A stretch of DNA of 64,000 nt from Phymatolithon calcareum. Its lineage: Eukaryota > Rhodophyta > Florideophyceae > Hapalidiales. Both the position numbers and the translations under genes were made by a program. The stretch covers positions 124,001 to 188,000 of the forward strand of contig OZ345376.1 of NCBI GenBank assembly GCA_977006965.1, in the 5' to 3' direction. The notes under the pieces were generated by a model. It saw only the letters and a list, made by a program, of their open reading frames with translations, made no database searches and was not told the DNA's origin. Of this stretch, positions 44,092 to 55,688 are shown one piece after another (the first letter of the stretch is position 1; each line of letters starts with the position of its first letter).

Positions 44092-46454
44092 TTCATCAAC
44101 CGTATTTCGCCTTCTTCTTTACTTGCGCACTTCTAAATCGATATGTTCCCTTTTATTAATGAGAATAGAGCGAGAATGAAAGGTATGAACACCGGGGAGG
44201 GGTCAGAGCATACTATCTTAAGGAGTTTTAGACTTCGCCTCTACACAAGCGCAAGAACTTCAGAGTGGGTACCCTGCACATGACTTGCCGTCCCATTTAA
44301 TAATATGATAGCTTGGGTAAGTTTTACGTATACCTAGAACTGTTGGACTTGTGATCCTCTCCAAGAGCTGCCTTGGATCCATGATATTCTAACACCGTCA
44401 GACTTGCAGTGCTGCTGCAATTCAACCAATATTGATGGTGATCGGCATCTTTCGAATGGTTTCCGGTTTGCAGCCCTGCACTTCAATGGCATCGCGCTAT
44501 ATACTGCTTCTCAGAGCTTCTGACTGAGACCTCAACTGCCCCATCCCAAGCGGCGCACAGACTTCAACACTATGAAACTCGAGAAATGCGCTCAGCATGA
44601 CTTGTATTCTGTCCACCTGGGAATTCATGGATACTGCTGTACTGGGAGTGGCAGCTGCTTCCGCCATGCGGTCATCGGCCAGCCTTCGTACCATGGATTA
44701 CTCCGTTGGAGAAATGGGGTTTTGCATAGATTCCGGGTAGTCATCCCGTGAAGGTGCGCAATTTTCCCACACTGCACCTTTCGAGTCTGGATCGCACGAT
44801 AAAATACAAAGATGGAGAGCAGATGATAGCGGAAAACAGCAGTTGTGGTATCAAGGCCATCTAGAGAAATGCTTGCCGCTCAAAATCCGGGAACACCGAT
44901 TCGCACGCAAATATCATCCGCTCCGACGTGCCACGCTACAACTTCGATTCACGGATGCTATTCCTTGTTGTCAAATCAAGTCCTTTTGTACTTTCATTCA
45001 CCAACGTGTTTCCGCTGTTCTTAAAAGGACTTCCGAAAAATGCGTCTTGCATCGGACCGGACTCTTCAATTCCAAGTGATATTTCTGGTAATCACGGGAA
45101 CTGACTGTAAGAACTGATAAATATGGCATCAACGGCGACACCTAGTTCTGAGGCAGGAAACGTTTTGTCAATATTTTGACAGTGCATGGTTCCGAGATGG
45201 TCAACGTTGTCATCAAGAATTGTACTTTGCCCGTTGTACCTCAAATCCATGTTGTGGCGGCGTTGATTCTTGTACCGTACTCCCTCGCCCATCTCGTGGC
45301 CCCAAGCAATCTCGGCAAACGTTGCCGCTTCTGGAGGTAGAGCTGTTGGCGAACTACACACGCGCAAAGACCAAAGTCGAGAGGAAACAAATTCAAAAGA
45401 CATGGTTAGTTCATAATTTCACTGGATGAATTGAGCATAGAACACGTACAAATATTAATTCTTCATCTCGCAGCGTATCGTTCTCGAATGTATTTCAGAC
45501 GACTTACGGTTTAACAAAGAATCGAAGTCATTCAGACAGAAGAATGAGGATCTGGTACTTACTTTTCTGGGGAAAGCATATAGAATCGAGCGAAGCTCTT
45601 TTTACACAGTTTGTGCTGAATTTAAAGCTAAATGCTCTAGTTCGCATAGCTGAGAATTTCCGAGATCCATTAAAATAGAGCACTGAAATGTTTACCAACC
45701 TCAAAGAATGCCCAGACGGCATCAATAGGGGACGTAGCCGAGATAGAAAGAGGTGCAATACTTTCACGAGCCGCTATCCCTTCTGTAATACCCTATACTC
45801 GCAGTATTCGGAGTGATATGACGGTCACAGAAACGGAAATCAAATTTGGAAGTGCCAGGAACTTAATGACGCCTCGGCTCAAACGAAGCTCTAACCACCG
45901 CGTTATGCTTCTTCTCGACCAACCAGCGACAGACATGGAAACCGCGTGGAGCGATTTTAGCGCTTCCGGCCGAATTGGGGTGCAGCAGGTTTCGCGGAGA
46001 GACAGAATAATCTGGGCAATTTTGACCGTGCAGAACGCCAACAATATGGTGGAATCAACTAACTCAAATTTTCAACCACATCAACTCCATAACCTCGAAA
46101 AACTGGTTATGGACCAAGTAATCGCTTGATCACAACCTCGCTTCATCGTCAGCGTTATCATCAGGCCTCTTACTTCGCCCCAAATTCGTCTCTGTCATTG
46201 TCTCTCTTCCTGTCTCTGTCATTTTGTCTGTAATTATCTCTGTCCTTTTCTCTGTTAACGCGTCCTTGCTAATTTTCTCTGATTCTTACAGCGGCCGCTT
46301 CAGGGGATCAAAAAGCGTCTTGCATTGCGTTCTGCCGCTGGGTTGGCGTCTAATCTCTAGACTAGTTACAAGTTAATCGATCGGCCATTCGAAAAGATCG
46401 GTTATTAATTTGAAAGGAAATATTTGTAGCGCATTCAACCCGAAATACCGAAGC
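44092..46454. other. No recognisable gene
   Basis: Frames up to 104 codons (45092-45403 minus, 45818-46129 plus) have no recognisable features. 46170-46290 has repeated TCTCTGT words. Confidence 0.4.
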
Positions 46455-47560
46455 CTATTGAATAGCTCTGATTGCGCCATTTACGTGTATTGCAGTGTGC
46501 GCCACGATCGCGAACAATTTCAGGGTCGCCCCAGGATGACGGCAGCAACATGACGGCAACATTTGCATCGAGCTCCGCGATCTCAACTCTTTAGTGATGC
46601 CCCAGTGAGTACGGCAGTAATTGTACATGCGCTCGCATTTTCTCTGGCCCCACACAGAGGGAGTGCCGCAAGAGTGAAACATTTTCTGCAAACGGCTCCA
46701 CGGCGAAGATTTTATATCCAGTTCCTGCCGTTAACATCGTATATCAGCCAATATTGGCACCGACAACGACAAGCACTGCACGTTTCGCATGATCTTCGAG
46801 TGCGGCGTATATTGTGTGCGACTTTGATATGTTTGAATGACCGGCGCTTTGGATGGCAGCTGATACAATGCCAGAGTGGCGATGCGTGGCCATTTGCAAT
46901 GAAGTGCAACCCCCCTACAATGGCAGATAGCATGCTTCTGTTTGCAGTGAAGATTTTGTGCGGACTTGCTGTGGGCGATAGCAGGTGGGCGCAACGAGAG
47001 GCATTCCCTGTTGTGCAAACGAAGGATTCAAAAGCACGTAGGGCACGTGGGACGGCTGCTGCACTGGGTTGGCCGACAGCTGATGAAGCTTTGTCCTTCA
47101 ATTTTTGCAGGTTTGCAACTGCATTTCCTTCAACTTGTCCTCAAGATAACGGAGCAGAATCTTTCGAGCTGAAGCAAGTTCAGTAGAGATCTTCTCAATA
47201 ATTGCGACAGTTCAGAAGCAAAAGACGGGAGGCTGGCGTCTCGCACCCACTGCCATGCACGCAAATTGCGAAATCATTGCTTCAAACATCATGTACACTC
47301 TTGAATTTTCCACAACTGTATGAGAAGAGATATTTCCTAAACCATCGCATGTTGACGACACTCAAGTAGACCAGAAGCAATGATTTAAAAATAGCTCTTT
47401 GTGCACGACGACCTATGGCATAGCCTGAAATGTGTCGAGGTCGCGGAGGTCGTGGTAGCTGCTTAAGAAATCCTGCGGGGACCTTGAAGACGTTTCGCGA
47501 TCGTGACGCCCAGTGCCATGCACGTAAATGGCGCAATCACAGCTGTCTCAATAGTCTTCG
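46455..47560. repeat. Three copies of a roughly 55-bp element
   Basis: Copies lie at 46455-46511 (minus), 47230-47285 (plus) and 47500-47560 (plus). They share TCGCGATCGTG.CGC, ..TGC.AT.CACGTAAATGGC and GCAATCA.AGCT. The best pair (minus copy against the last plus copy) agrees over most positions. In translation they read FAIV..(T/S)A(I/M)HVNGAI, so they could be remnants of a repeated coding segment. Family unknown. Confidence 0.6.
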
Positions 47561-48823
47561 GAAGAAATTCCGGGTTGAATGCGGCCTATGCACGACGACT
47601 CAGCCTGCGGAAAAATCCAAGCCGTACCGACCTTGTATTGTGCTTCAGCTGTTCTTTGAACCACCAAGGGATGCGTTGAAGTCTCTATCAGAGAATATGG
47701 AAATAAATGACAGAGCCACGTTTAGCAGAGTCTGGTACAACTATAGCATATCGTCCGTTTCGGCATTGTCCCCTTTCTGTAGTTGCGAATTCTCAGAACG
47801 CTTGGTCAGGGCAAAGTTGAACCGCCGCCTGTGGTGCATCTTTTCGCTTGGCAAGAATAACAGCGAGACGTGATTGGTGTTGGAATCAGCATGACACGTG
47901 TCTTTTTGAATCATTGCTGTGATCATACCGAAGGCTTACCTTTGGTTCGGTAATTGTTCGGTGGATGTCGGCAGACACCATTCTCTGCAGTTGCCTGCAG
48001 ACTGTGCTGAAAAACAAGAAATACGAGATAAGGCTTATCTTTATTAACGTGCTTTCTTGACCTTTCAGTAGTAAGAATCTTCTTGTTTTTGACGTATACC
48101 CGTACCTTTGGAGATTTTTCAACCCGCCCAGCCGGAGGTCACTCGCGTGCTGGCATATCTTACTCATGCATGTCATGACATTGCGCCTGGTGACGTGCTT
48201 CACCCCTTCTTCAGATGCATTGCCGATAAGTACTTATCCGATCAAAGTTCACTTCCGTCGGTCGTGGCGGGTATGAACACAATTCGTGCCATTTGCTCCC
48301 GAGTTTCTCTAACGATTTTGAATGCGAAGAACGAACATAAACCGTAAGATGAGCAAGAAGCACATCTACCTGAGGATTTTGTGCAATATAAGTCGGATAA
48401 ATGCAAAGGTGGCGCGATGGCTCCAAAAGGTCCCCCACACCACTCTGTGTCCCCACGCACTTACTATAATACACTTAGGCAACAAACATAAAGTAATCCC
48501 AAGAGCATCCTCTCGCCCACGCACGGTGTTCGCCGCGGCGGCGTCAGTGAGAGTGTGGGTCCCACAAACCACTCTGTGACCCCCACTCACTTCCTTCACA
48601 GCTGACACAGCTTACTGTACCAGCGCTGCGGCCCCCTCAGAGAATAGTATTACGGGGAGCTCGGTCCGGTACCGATGGGGCCTCTTCCCCTTGCACCACA
48701 ACCGAAACTTGATTCGGGTTTCTTTGCTGGGTTCCTGGGAAGTTTTCCACCCATCCCAGTTCATTTTCCTCTCTTCGACAAACTTTGCAATTCGGACGTG
48801 CATTCATTTCGCTCCTACTCGTC
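47561..48823. other. No recognisable gene; short direct repeat
   Basis: 48430-48460 (GTCCCCCACACCACTCTGTG) and 48565-48590 (GTCCCACAAACCACTCTGTG) are direct repeats. The second lies in a fold-back (GTGAGAGTGTGGGTC..GACCCCCACTCAC). The same words appear on the minus strand at 53505-53540. No gene. Confidence 0.45.
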
Positions 48824-50726
48824 ATGGAGAACATTGGGATTGATCTCGGTACAACAGCGTCGCTGCCTATCGACTGAAAGATGACACGATTGAAATGTTG
48901 AACCACGGTTTTGGTTGATAATTAGTGCCTTTTGATTATGCTATTCGACAATAACAAAACGATAGTTCGGTGCGATGGCGAAAAAAAGAGTCCAAAATAG
49001 CCCGAAGAACGCTATTGTCGCCTTGAAGCGTCTGCTTGACGAAAATTTGTCGACCCGGCGGTTCAATAAGATCTGCGGAAAAGAAACGTCACGTTCGATA
49101 TTGTGAACAAGGAGGGCTGCATCTTCATGTAAATAGACCATCTCAACAAGCGACTGCGCCGCACTCCTGTCGAGGTTTCTTCTTGGATTCTGAACTTTAC
49201 TTGAACTGCTGTTCACGAAAGAATAGGGAGTGTAACTGGTGCCGTTGTCACTGCACCAGCCTATTTCATCCAATTCCAGCGAAACATGACGAAAGAGGCT
49301 GCTACTTTGGCCGGGATCGATGTTCTTCAAATTATCAATGAGGCCTCCGCTGCTGCTCTGGTCTACAAGCTCCAAACTCAGATCAAGAAATTCTTTGTGC
49401 TCGACATGGGGGAGGCACATTTGACGTCAGCGTTTTGGAGCTGAACCCTCCAGTAACGTTGCTCTCCTTGCCACTAGTGGAGACTTTCGCCTTGATGGCG
49501 AGGACTTTGACAGTCCCTTGTTGCAGTACTGCTTGGACCAGTTCGTGCAGCGCAACAAAAATTTCAGGGCAGCTGATGTGCAGAGCAATGCGAGAGCGTT
49601 GCAGAGGCTCCGCGATAAGGTCGTTAAAAAAATGTTCGCTGAGTGCTGCACACAGCGCCACAGTTCATGTCGACTACTTCTTTGACAACCTTGATCTCGT
49701 CGATGATGTGAAGCGGGAAACGTTCGAAGAAATCTGCGCAGATTTGTTCGAGAAGGGTAAACACGCCACGTTGAAAGTCCTTAGGGCCAGTGGGAGATCT
49801 GCTGCTTCGATTGACAAGGTTAACCTCGTCGGCCGGTCGTCCCGAATCCCCAAATTTCGTGAGATCCTATCGGATTTGTGTGGAGAACAGAAGCTAAACA
49901 ATGAGCAAAGCCCTGAAGAGGTTGTCGCGCGCGGTGCAGCAGTTTATGCGGCCCAATTTGAGCAAGACATGAAGGAGACAGAGTGCGTCTTGCACAAAAT
50001 GATGCCCTGCCACTGATCATTCGCATCTGGGATGACTTCCCAAAGACTCAAACGTGGGCAGTAATGATGCCGGCAAACACAAATGTGCCCACATCTGAAG
50101 ATATATTTTTGTCAACAATTGAAGACAATCAGGACGTTTGTTTCGATGCAGACGAAGGCGAAAGCTGCGATCCAGCGTTGAACTCTCTCCTGGTGGAATT
50201 TTTCATTAACGAAGTGAAGCCGAGACCCAAGAGGACGGAGTGCTTTAAAGCGACATTCTGCATTGACGCAAGTGGATTCTGACTGCATCGACAGAGTTTC
50301 TCACGGGGTCGGTGCCGAAGAAGTTGGAAATTAATGTGCGTGAACGGCGGGGTACATTGATTCTGAGGAGAAAAACAGAATGATACCTGAATGAAATTGA
50401 CGAGGCAGCACGGGAGCATGCTTCACAGCGTTCTGCGTTGGAGCGTTTCTGTCGTTCTGTCCTAAAGATGAAATCGGGCTCCATCTCGACAGATTCCCTA
50501 GATGAGGTGAACAAGGTGCTCGCCTTGACGCTTGAAAACACCGTCGCTGCGAACGATAAATATATGGAGAAGATGGCAGCATTGAGCGGGATTGGAGAAC
50601 TGCACAAAAATATCAAGCCCAAAAATCAAGAGCCGTTCGTGTGGTCCTGAGACGCCCAGGAAGAAAGCGAAAGTTGAGCCGTCCCCAAAGAAAGCAAGAG
50701 TTTCTGACACAAAGAGCGACCCGTGA
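48824..50726 (+). pseudogene. Hsp70-like chaperone gene, broken, with basic C-terminal tail
   Basis: Pieces in family order: MENIGIDLGTTASLPID (phosphate-1 loop, 48824); [20 protein letters not shown] and [13 protein letters not shown] (49230-49370); [12 protein letters not shown] (phosphate-2, after a 1-nt loss near 49410); GEDFDSPLLQYCLDQF and ALQRLRDKVVKK (49480-49640); YFFDNLDL, FEEICADLFEKG and VNLVGRSSRIPKFREILSDL (49675-49885); EEVVARGAAVYAAQFEQD (49915-49970). The substrate-binding part follows (ANTNVPTSEDIFLSTIEDNQ, LLVEFFINEVKPRPK, FCIDASGF; 50060-50280), then the helical lid (50438-50650). At least five frameshifts and several stops break it. The final frame ends TPRKKAKVEPSPKKARVSD and a stop, a nuclear-signal-like tail instead of EEVD. 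No introns are needed, so an intronless gene or a retrocopy are both possible. Confidence 0.9.
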
Positions 50727-51109
50727 AGTTCGCTCAAAGTGCAACACTGTGGCAAAACGTAAGAGTTTCTTTTAAAAAATACTTTGAAGGGACTTGTATC
50801 TTTCCTCTGTCACAAGTTCACAGTTTTAATGCGTGTGTCCCTAATACAACCCATTTTTAAATCCATTTGTTCACACGTGTAGTATTTGGCCCGCACACGA
50901 ACAATCGTTTCTTCTATTCTTTCGGACTTGTAATGCGTATGGCCCGGCACGAACAGATGTTTGGTCTATTTGCTCTCATGTAAGCCACTTCTCATTTCTT
51001 AATGGAAACAAAGGGGTGTGTGCCCCCACACAAGATTTGTTTCGGCCTGCATGCGGCCCCCACACAAGCGCTAACGTTTTTCATGGCACTCAAACCGGTG
51101 GCGTCCTGA
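50727..51109. other. Intergenic, with degenerate GGCCC.CACAC repeats
   Basis: Four or five irregular copies of a GGCCCGCACACGAACAATCG-like word occur between 50830 and 51075 (TGGCCCGCACACGAACAA, TGGCCCGGCACGAACAGA, TGCCCCCACACAAGAT, GGCCCCCACACAAGCG). No gene. Confidence 0.5.
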
Positions 51110-51600
51110 ATGGAATTTTCGAAGAATATCTGGGGCGCGAGGCGTGAGGAAATGGCTAGAGACGTGCGAAGAAGCGCCCGTCAAGTCGGGCCCATTTCCC
51201 CTATACAGCCGGTCGTTGAGGTGGAGATTTTCTGCAGCAGTGAGTACGGCCTGTATCTTGTGCGCGCGAAGGTTGTGACCTCCGCCGCTCTCCGCTAAAT
51301 TTAATTACTTCTCCTTTTCCAAAGCTGGACCACTCTGTAATCGACATTAACTATCCAGGATTAAGAAAGCGATTGATCAACAAAGTCATCGCAATGCTCT
51401 GCCATGCATTTCCCAAGCAAGATGTAGACTCGTTGTGCAAGTACAGGTTGATCCAGGGGGAGTCTTTTTCTGGGAGTGTGGATGGACAGCCTCACGAGCT
51501 GCTGTTTAAAATAATTTCAATATTTCCTGTTTGCGCAGATCCACTTCCTTCGGAGACGTCCGATCATCCGCAAATGGAAACAGTTCGCAAGGTTTTTTGA
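51110..51600 (+). CDS. Spliced gene of unknown function
   Basis: Exon 1 is 51110-51271 (54 codons, MEFSKNIWGARREEM...YGLYLVRAK). The intron is 51272-51324 (53 nt; AAG|GTTGTGACC, CTAAATTTAAT branch-like, TTCTCCTTTTCCAAAG|). Exon 2 is 51325-51600 and starts in phase 0 (LDHSVIDINYPGLRKR). The joined frame runs on for 145 residues to a TGA at 51598. Downstream, another frame reads HFLRRRPIIRKWKQFARFFE (from 51535), two stops near 51654, then RKAPLPDFYLANDGVD and VLREEFYVQRSTGKG to 51913, where an AATAAATTGA signal sits. More exons or frameshifts are therefore likely, and the true protein probably extends to 51913. No domain recognised. Confidence 0.5.
51272..51324 (+). other. Candidate spliceosomal intron, 53 nt
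   Basis: GT and AG ends, pyrimidine-rich 3' half and a branch-like CTAAATTTAAT. Removing it joins two frames in phase, which supports it. Confidence 0.6.
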
Positions 51601-51913
51601 GTACGAAGAAAAGGACTTCTTCGCGGGGGTCCTTCTTTGCCATAAATGCTTTTAATAGTCTGCAGTTCACTGGACACATGCAGAACAAATTTGGACATCG
51701 CGGGATTGGACGGTGTGTTTTCGGCGGCTTGCTGTTCTTCTATTGTCGTCCTCGCGTAAAGCCCCTCTTCCTGATTTTTATCTTGCGAACGATGGAGTTG
51801 ATTTTTCGTACTGCTTCGTCGTCCTTCGCGAAGAATTCTACGTCCAGCGCTCCACTGGCAAGGGTGTACGCAGGAGCTTTGGCGGCCTCACACTAGTGCA
51901 CAAAATAAATTGA

Positions 51914-52453
51914 ATCTCTGTTGAAAGAAGTCGGCTCTTAGATCTTGGAAACTAGGGCCGGAAGAAATTGCTGATAGAACATCGTGTAAAAGCACACTGC
52001 AGTATCGCTTCGCAGTGCATCAAGATAACACTGCAAGATAACACGTATCCAGAGCTCCAAGCTCACAGTCATCCACATCATCATCTACTACGTAAGCAAT
52101 TAATGCAATCGTGGGATGTCTGAATTGTTACGGGAGGAGCACAATTATGGGCTCTCGTTGAATCATTCCTCGTTTCTTTCCGTCACCCGCTAAATAAGTT
52201 TTCTTCGAATCAAGCTGGTACTTTTCCATGTCAAAGGCACACAAGTGTTCGGGCTACAACTACAGATGTTTAGTTTGATCACATAATTGGTAACACCTTA
52301 CTATCATATGTGGACTTGAAATAACCGTTAGTCAATTTCTCTCAATACTTTGTTCATGGCGCTGTTGGCAAGAATCCACCTTGCACGGCTGACACCCTAC
52401 TTAAGCGAAAAGCTTCCGCAAACCTTACAATAAACTCAGATTTCAACAAGAGT
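51914..52453. other. No recognisable gene
   Basis: Nothing recognised on either strand. Confidence 0.4.
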
Positions 52454-53403
52454 TCAAGGTCCGCGGCAACAGATGAAATCTGCATGGCATCGCCAAAGTT
52501 TGGAGAACGGGAGAACATGATTCTTCATGCTCCAAAGTCGAGAGCTTGTAGTTTTCCCAGGTTCAGATGCTGCTCGGAGATCCTGCAGCTCGACCAGAGA
52601 ATCCTGTGCATACCCACGTAGAGGATTCAAGTCTTGTTCCTTATTCACGCCCATGGACGAAAGCACATTGAGAACAGCAAAGGGAGTTGACAAATTCGAC
52701 AGCAGTAAGTCCTGAGGTGGCGGAGAAGGAAATTCCCGTCCAAGCAGCTGATATACCGTGTATTGTCTAGAAGCCAGCATAAGCTTTGCATGGGAAGGTG
52801 GAACAAGTTTTGAAGCGCATTGAAGAGCTCCATATGTACTTCGGGGACATCAGTATCCGAGGTAATGTCAAGACACTTCATAGCAGCGCTGTTCAGCTCA
52901 GAAACATCAGTAGTAGATAGGGTTTTTCTTCCCTCGTCATCGTTCTGAGGCTTGAGAAACAAACCAAGAAGCAACATAATATCCACTGTGGCTAGATGCC
53001 ACAGCGCAGACGATCTAAATTCGATGTTACCGAAAATCCTCGATGCCTTGTCAATGCGCATCCAGGTGGCAGTCTTAACCGGAGAATTTTGCGCCCGACT
53101 CAATTCCAAAACCTTACCACTGCTGCGTCCAGAGCGCTTATTTTCGACGACCACTCTGAAGTCCTAGAATGTCTTTTTAGCTGCAAACGCCACTGGCTTC
53201 TTGCGCGTAAGCTGGGCGTTACTCCTCTCCATTGATTTGTACACATCTTCGACAGCAATGTTCTTGAATAGGCACTGGAACGGATGATCCTTCCGACTCA
53301 AAGAGTCGGATTCTGTATGAGACACTGGAAGGAGAACAGCTCGAAAACACCGAATTGTAGTAGCAAACGGAAGGTTCTGGAACAGTATGGAGACTGGATG
53401 CAT
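52454..53403 (-). pseudogene. Decayed gene of unknown family
   Basis: One minus frame runs from 53403 to 52645 with a single TAG at 53164. It reads LFQNLPFATTIRCFRAVLLP, HPFQCLFKNIAVEDVYKSME, then RIFGNIEFRSSALWHLATVD and MELFNALQNLFHLPMQS. A second frame continues from about 52790 to 52454 (MLASRQYTVYQLLGREFPSP, LNVLSSMGVNKEQDLNPLRG). Composition and continuity suggest one broken protein of more than 300 residues. I recognise no domain. It begins 85 bases beyond the stop codon of the interrupted open frame described next, on the same strand, so the two may belong together. Confidence 0.5.
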
Positions 53404-53540
53404 TTCTCAAATTTACAAGCACACTTGCGATGATTCCTGTAATTGTACTGTCTCGGGCGGGGGGCATGACCGGTACAGAAAGTTGTGTCAATTGTGCGGG
53501 CAGTGTTTAGGGCTCATGGAGTGGTGTGGGGGAGCCACAA

Positions 53541-53553
53541 GGTTTTGTTCGGG
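53541..53553. repeat. Target-site duplication of LINE2, 3' copy
   Basis: GGTTTTGTTCGGG, repeated exactly at 59899-59911. Confidence 0.9.
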
Positions 53554-55479
53554 GGGGGGGGGGAAATTGTAGGTCTTTATTTTAGAAGCCCTCAACGCCG
53601 GTATTCACCAACACCAGAGCAGCTTCCCGTTCATACTGCCATCTCATTACCCAATCAGATCACATTACAATATCATTTCTTCTAACATATGGATTTCCAA
53701 GGCTAAAAGTTTGTCAATCGCCGTTTTCGTCCCTTTTTCCCAAGATTCTTCTGCTCTTGGACTAGTCAAATTTCGTTGTAGAGTTTTCAGATTCTCTTCT
53801 GCGATCTCGTTGAAATGTTCAACGTACGACTCTGCTCTTCGTAGTGGGAAGCGGCCAAAGAACCACTTAACTGCTAGGAGTCGGTGTTTCCTGGATCGAA
53901 TTTGGAGTACAGGGCTTACTTTCTCCTTAGTATCGACGGTAATTTTTCTCTCTTTTTCTTCTTCCTTTCCAATCCATTCCTGTCGTCGGCGGTGGCTCTC
54001 GTGTTTGTAGGTCACCAGCCCTCGTACGGCTAGCTCGGTACTGGCTCTTAGGAGCTCATGCTCCTGCAGATAGCGGATATCCCTCTCTGCTTGCTGTATG
54101 TCCCCTTCTTTTCCTGCGTAATTTTCTTCCTTCTCGATTTCGTCCTTCCCTCGTATAAGCCTCTGTGCGAAGTGCTCTCCGAGTTGCGCTCTTCTTATCT
54201 TTGGTGGAGTAATTCTGCAGAGGGCTCGCATTCGGGCGTGCAATCGTTTCGCGTAGTTACCGAAGGCAACAGAGTAGAACAGACCCTCCGCTTGGTTGAT
54301 CTGCGCTTCGACTGCGTTTGTCCATGGTGTGAGGTGTATCGCGTACTCCCATCTGCATTGCACAAGAGCCTTGTACATTGCTATGTTCTTGGTAGTAGCT
54401 AGTCCTTGCGCTTGGACTCCCAGGTCTTCTAGTCCCATGATGATTCCCTTCGCCGCGTTGATGCGCTTTAGTGTTGCGTGGTGGGTTACTCCCGTGTTGT
54501 CGATCGTGGTTCCCAGGTATTCCAGTAGGCTGGTTTCGTGGAGCTCCTGGCCTGAGAGCCGGAACTTGCGTTTGAATAATCCAGGATAGATAAGCACTTC
54601 GCTTTTTCCTTTCTTAGTGTTCCATGTCATTCCATTTTCTGTGGCCCAGCTCGTCGCCGTATCCAAAATCCATTGCATACCATCGGAATTGGTGGCTTAG
54701 AGCTGCACGTCGTCCGCGAAAAGTATCGCGGGGTGCTTCGACATATGTCGAGGTGCTTTTTCCATTGCTAACGCGAATGTGTCCATGAACAAGTTGTACA
54801 ATCAGGGCCTCAGGGGCGATCCTTGGGCGACTCCGCGGTCAATAAGGAGCCACTTCTTTTCCTCATCTCCGGCCGTTGTAATCCAGGATGGTTTGAGCAG
54901 GTATCTGACCATCTCCGCTAAGTCTGCGGGTAGGCATTTGTCCACACGCTTCTGGAGTATGTCCCTAGGAACCAGGGGTAGTGCCAATTCCATTGCTCGA
55001 CATTGCTGTTTGTCGCGCAATTAAACAATTCAATTACTCACTACGGTTAGTCAGCAATTCGGATTGCAATTTGAATACTTCCAGCAATAGTCAAATTAAT
55101 TGTTTATTCATGCCTCTTCTCCTAGGTGTACGAAACTTTCGTCTTCTGCGATAGCCTGTTCAACACGCTGGTTGACAACGCTTGACATAGCTTCCTTCAC
55201 AGTTTGATCATCCCAATAAGAGCGGTTGATTGACGTGAATGGATATCTCGAGGCTGTTCGCGAAGGAGTTGCATTAGCTGCTGTACAACTTGTTTCGGCT
55301 TCGGTTTCGGAATAGGTAGTACCATGATTGGAAGAGCGAAATTTGTTTAGGTGTTATCGAATGGGTCTGGTAGTGTGCTTTGGATAAATGCACCTCTTCA
55401 CTTTTTATATTGACTCTTCTATCTGTCTTTTCAGAAACGGCACTCTAGACACCCATACCGTTATACTTGAACGGATGAA

Positions 55480-55565
55480 TGAATTCAACCATCCATGTGA
55501 TCGTTCTGTTGTAGTGGTCTGCGCAGACCATTACAATAGAACGAGCACATGGATGGTTGAATTCA
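55480..55565. repeat. 86-bp near-perfect palindrome inside the hAT element
   Basis: The arms are 55480-55522 and 55523-55565, with no loop (centre CTGC|GCAG) and only a few mismatches. The outer arms read TGAATTCAACCATCCATGTG. Confidence 0.92.
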
Positions 55566-55578
55566 GGAACGTTGCAAC

Positions 55579-55688
55579 TGTATACAGTACGTAGAATTTT
55601 ACGTACCTAACACTTGGGGAGCACGGCAACATTTTGGCCCGATAGTTATTTAGTTGATTTGGGCCAAAATGGTGCAGTGCTCCCCCGG
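55579..55688. repeat. Palindromes and a 75-bp hairpin inside the hAT element
   Basis: ACTGTATACAGT at 55579-55590; GTACGTA..TACGTAC at 55587-55606; and a larger hairpin at 55614-55688 (GGGGAGCACGGCAACATTTT against the reverse complement of GGGCCAAAATGGTGCAGTGC TCCCC, 20-nt loop). The last could itself be a tiny nested MITE. Confidence 0.85.

Noticed and set aside
46563-47186. 207-codon plus frame
   Set aside because: A 129-codon frame lies opposite, no domain was recognised, and composition is His/Arg/Cys-rich as in non-coding DNA.
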